Shown here one piece after another: positions 56,277-56,373 of a stretch of 56,373 bases of DNA. This DNA comes from a virus, in IMG/VR virus record IMGVR_UViG_3300029319_007099, positions 1 through 56,373 of that record; one strand, given 5' to 3'. The translations under genes were made by a program, and so were the position numbers. Below the pieces are notes generated by a model that saw only the letters and a list, made by a program, of their open reading frames with translations, searched no databases and was not told where the DNA came from. The first letter of the stretch is position 1, and each line of letters opens with the position of its first letter.

Positions 56277-56373
56277 AAGACTTAGAAACACAACGACAAG
56301 AACTAGAGAAGAAGTACCACCGTATGTTTGAAGCGCATACTACAAAGTACAGTAAGCACATCGCAAGTGAGGG
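56273..56373 (+). CDS. Partial protein at the window end, unknown
   Basis: ATG at 56273 overlaps the previous stop (ATGA) and the frame is open through the last base. The visible part (MKDLETQRQELEKKYHRMF...) is a charged coiled-coil-like helix. Its end and function lie outside the window. Confidence 0.45.
   Translation, partial: MKDLETQRQELEKKYHRMFEAHTTKYSKHIASE

Overview
This window looks like the genome of an uncultured, probably aquatic, T4-related tailed phage (myovirus), around 40% GC. Evidence for T4 ancestry: the T4 late-gene order prohead core / protease gp21 / scaffold gp22 / major capsid gp23 is followed by neck gp13, gp14, tail completion gp15, sheath gp18 and tube gp19. A T4-type replication-recombination set is also present (gp46/47, gp41-like helicase, UvsY-like, gp32-like, UvsX, gp55-like late sigma). 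Unlike T4 itself, the replicative polymerase is a family A (Pol I-like) enzyme broken into three cistrons. A T4-like particle with a family A polymerase recalls the distant 'Far-T4' / Rhodothermus RM378 type of phage; that placement is inference. The portal, large terminase and baseplate genes are not in the window.

Layout. (1) 1-9.5 kb: virion proteins of unknown role, then a prohead core and protease/scaffold/capsid block closed by a strong terminator at 9476-9517. (2) 9.5-15.2 kb: neck, tail completion, sheath and tube, closed by a terminator at 15127-15164. (3) 15.2-17.7 kb: a large putative internal head protein. (4) 17.7-31.5 kb: nuclease, gp55-like sigma, a redox-defective thioredoxin-fold protein, the split polymerase with a lipoprotein gene lodged inside it on the other strand, SbcCD-like gp47/46, class II ribonucleotide reductase, a bacterial 7Fe-type ferredoxin, helicase, metallopeptidase, UvsY-like and gp32-like proteins and a second lipoprotein, ending in a terminator at 31463-31497. 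(5) 31.5-48.6 kb: a tightly overlapping, one-strand cassette of about 20 carbohydrate genes. It holds several glycosyltransferases, a sialyltransferase (GT29)-like protein, a Kdo8P-synthase-like enzyme, a DapA/NanA-type aldolase, a CMP-sugar synthetase, two cupin sugar isomerases/epimerases, SDR epimerases including a GDP-mannose 3,5-epimerase-like enzyme, methyltransferases, a DegT-type aminotransferase and two Fe(II)/2-oxoglutarate dioxygenase-like proteins. (6) 48.6-53.9 kb: deaminase, UvsX, small unknown genes and a Clp-type AAA+ ATPase. (7) 53.9-56.4 kb: structured leader, four tRNAs (Ile-UAU, Asn-GUU, Leu-UAA, Arg-UCU) with a thermonuclease-like gene among them, a dCMP deaminase and an early sigma-like gene behind a host-type promoter.

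How it works together. Regions 4 and 6 make nucleotides, replicate and recombine DNA. The gp55-like sigma probably drives late transcription from TAAATAC-type sites seen before the head, sheath and 51.3-kb genes. Regions 1-3 build the particle. Region 5 probably makes activated sugars (CMP-ulosonic acid, deoxy- or aminosugars, a GDP-hexose) and moves them onto host lipopolysaccharide or onto phage structures. Most genes are joined by ATGA/TAATG stop-start overlaps, so translational coupling is likely throughout. Several non-structural genes lack a Shine-Dalgarno sequence and instead have a TATAAT box within 0-6 nt of the start codon. The cassette, the split polymerase, the ferredoxin and the start-codon-proximal TATAAT boxes are the most interesting parts.
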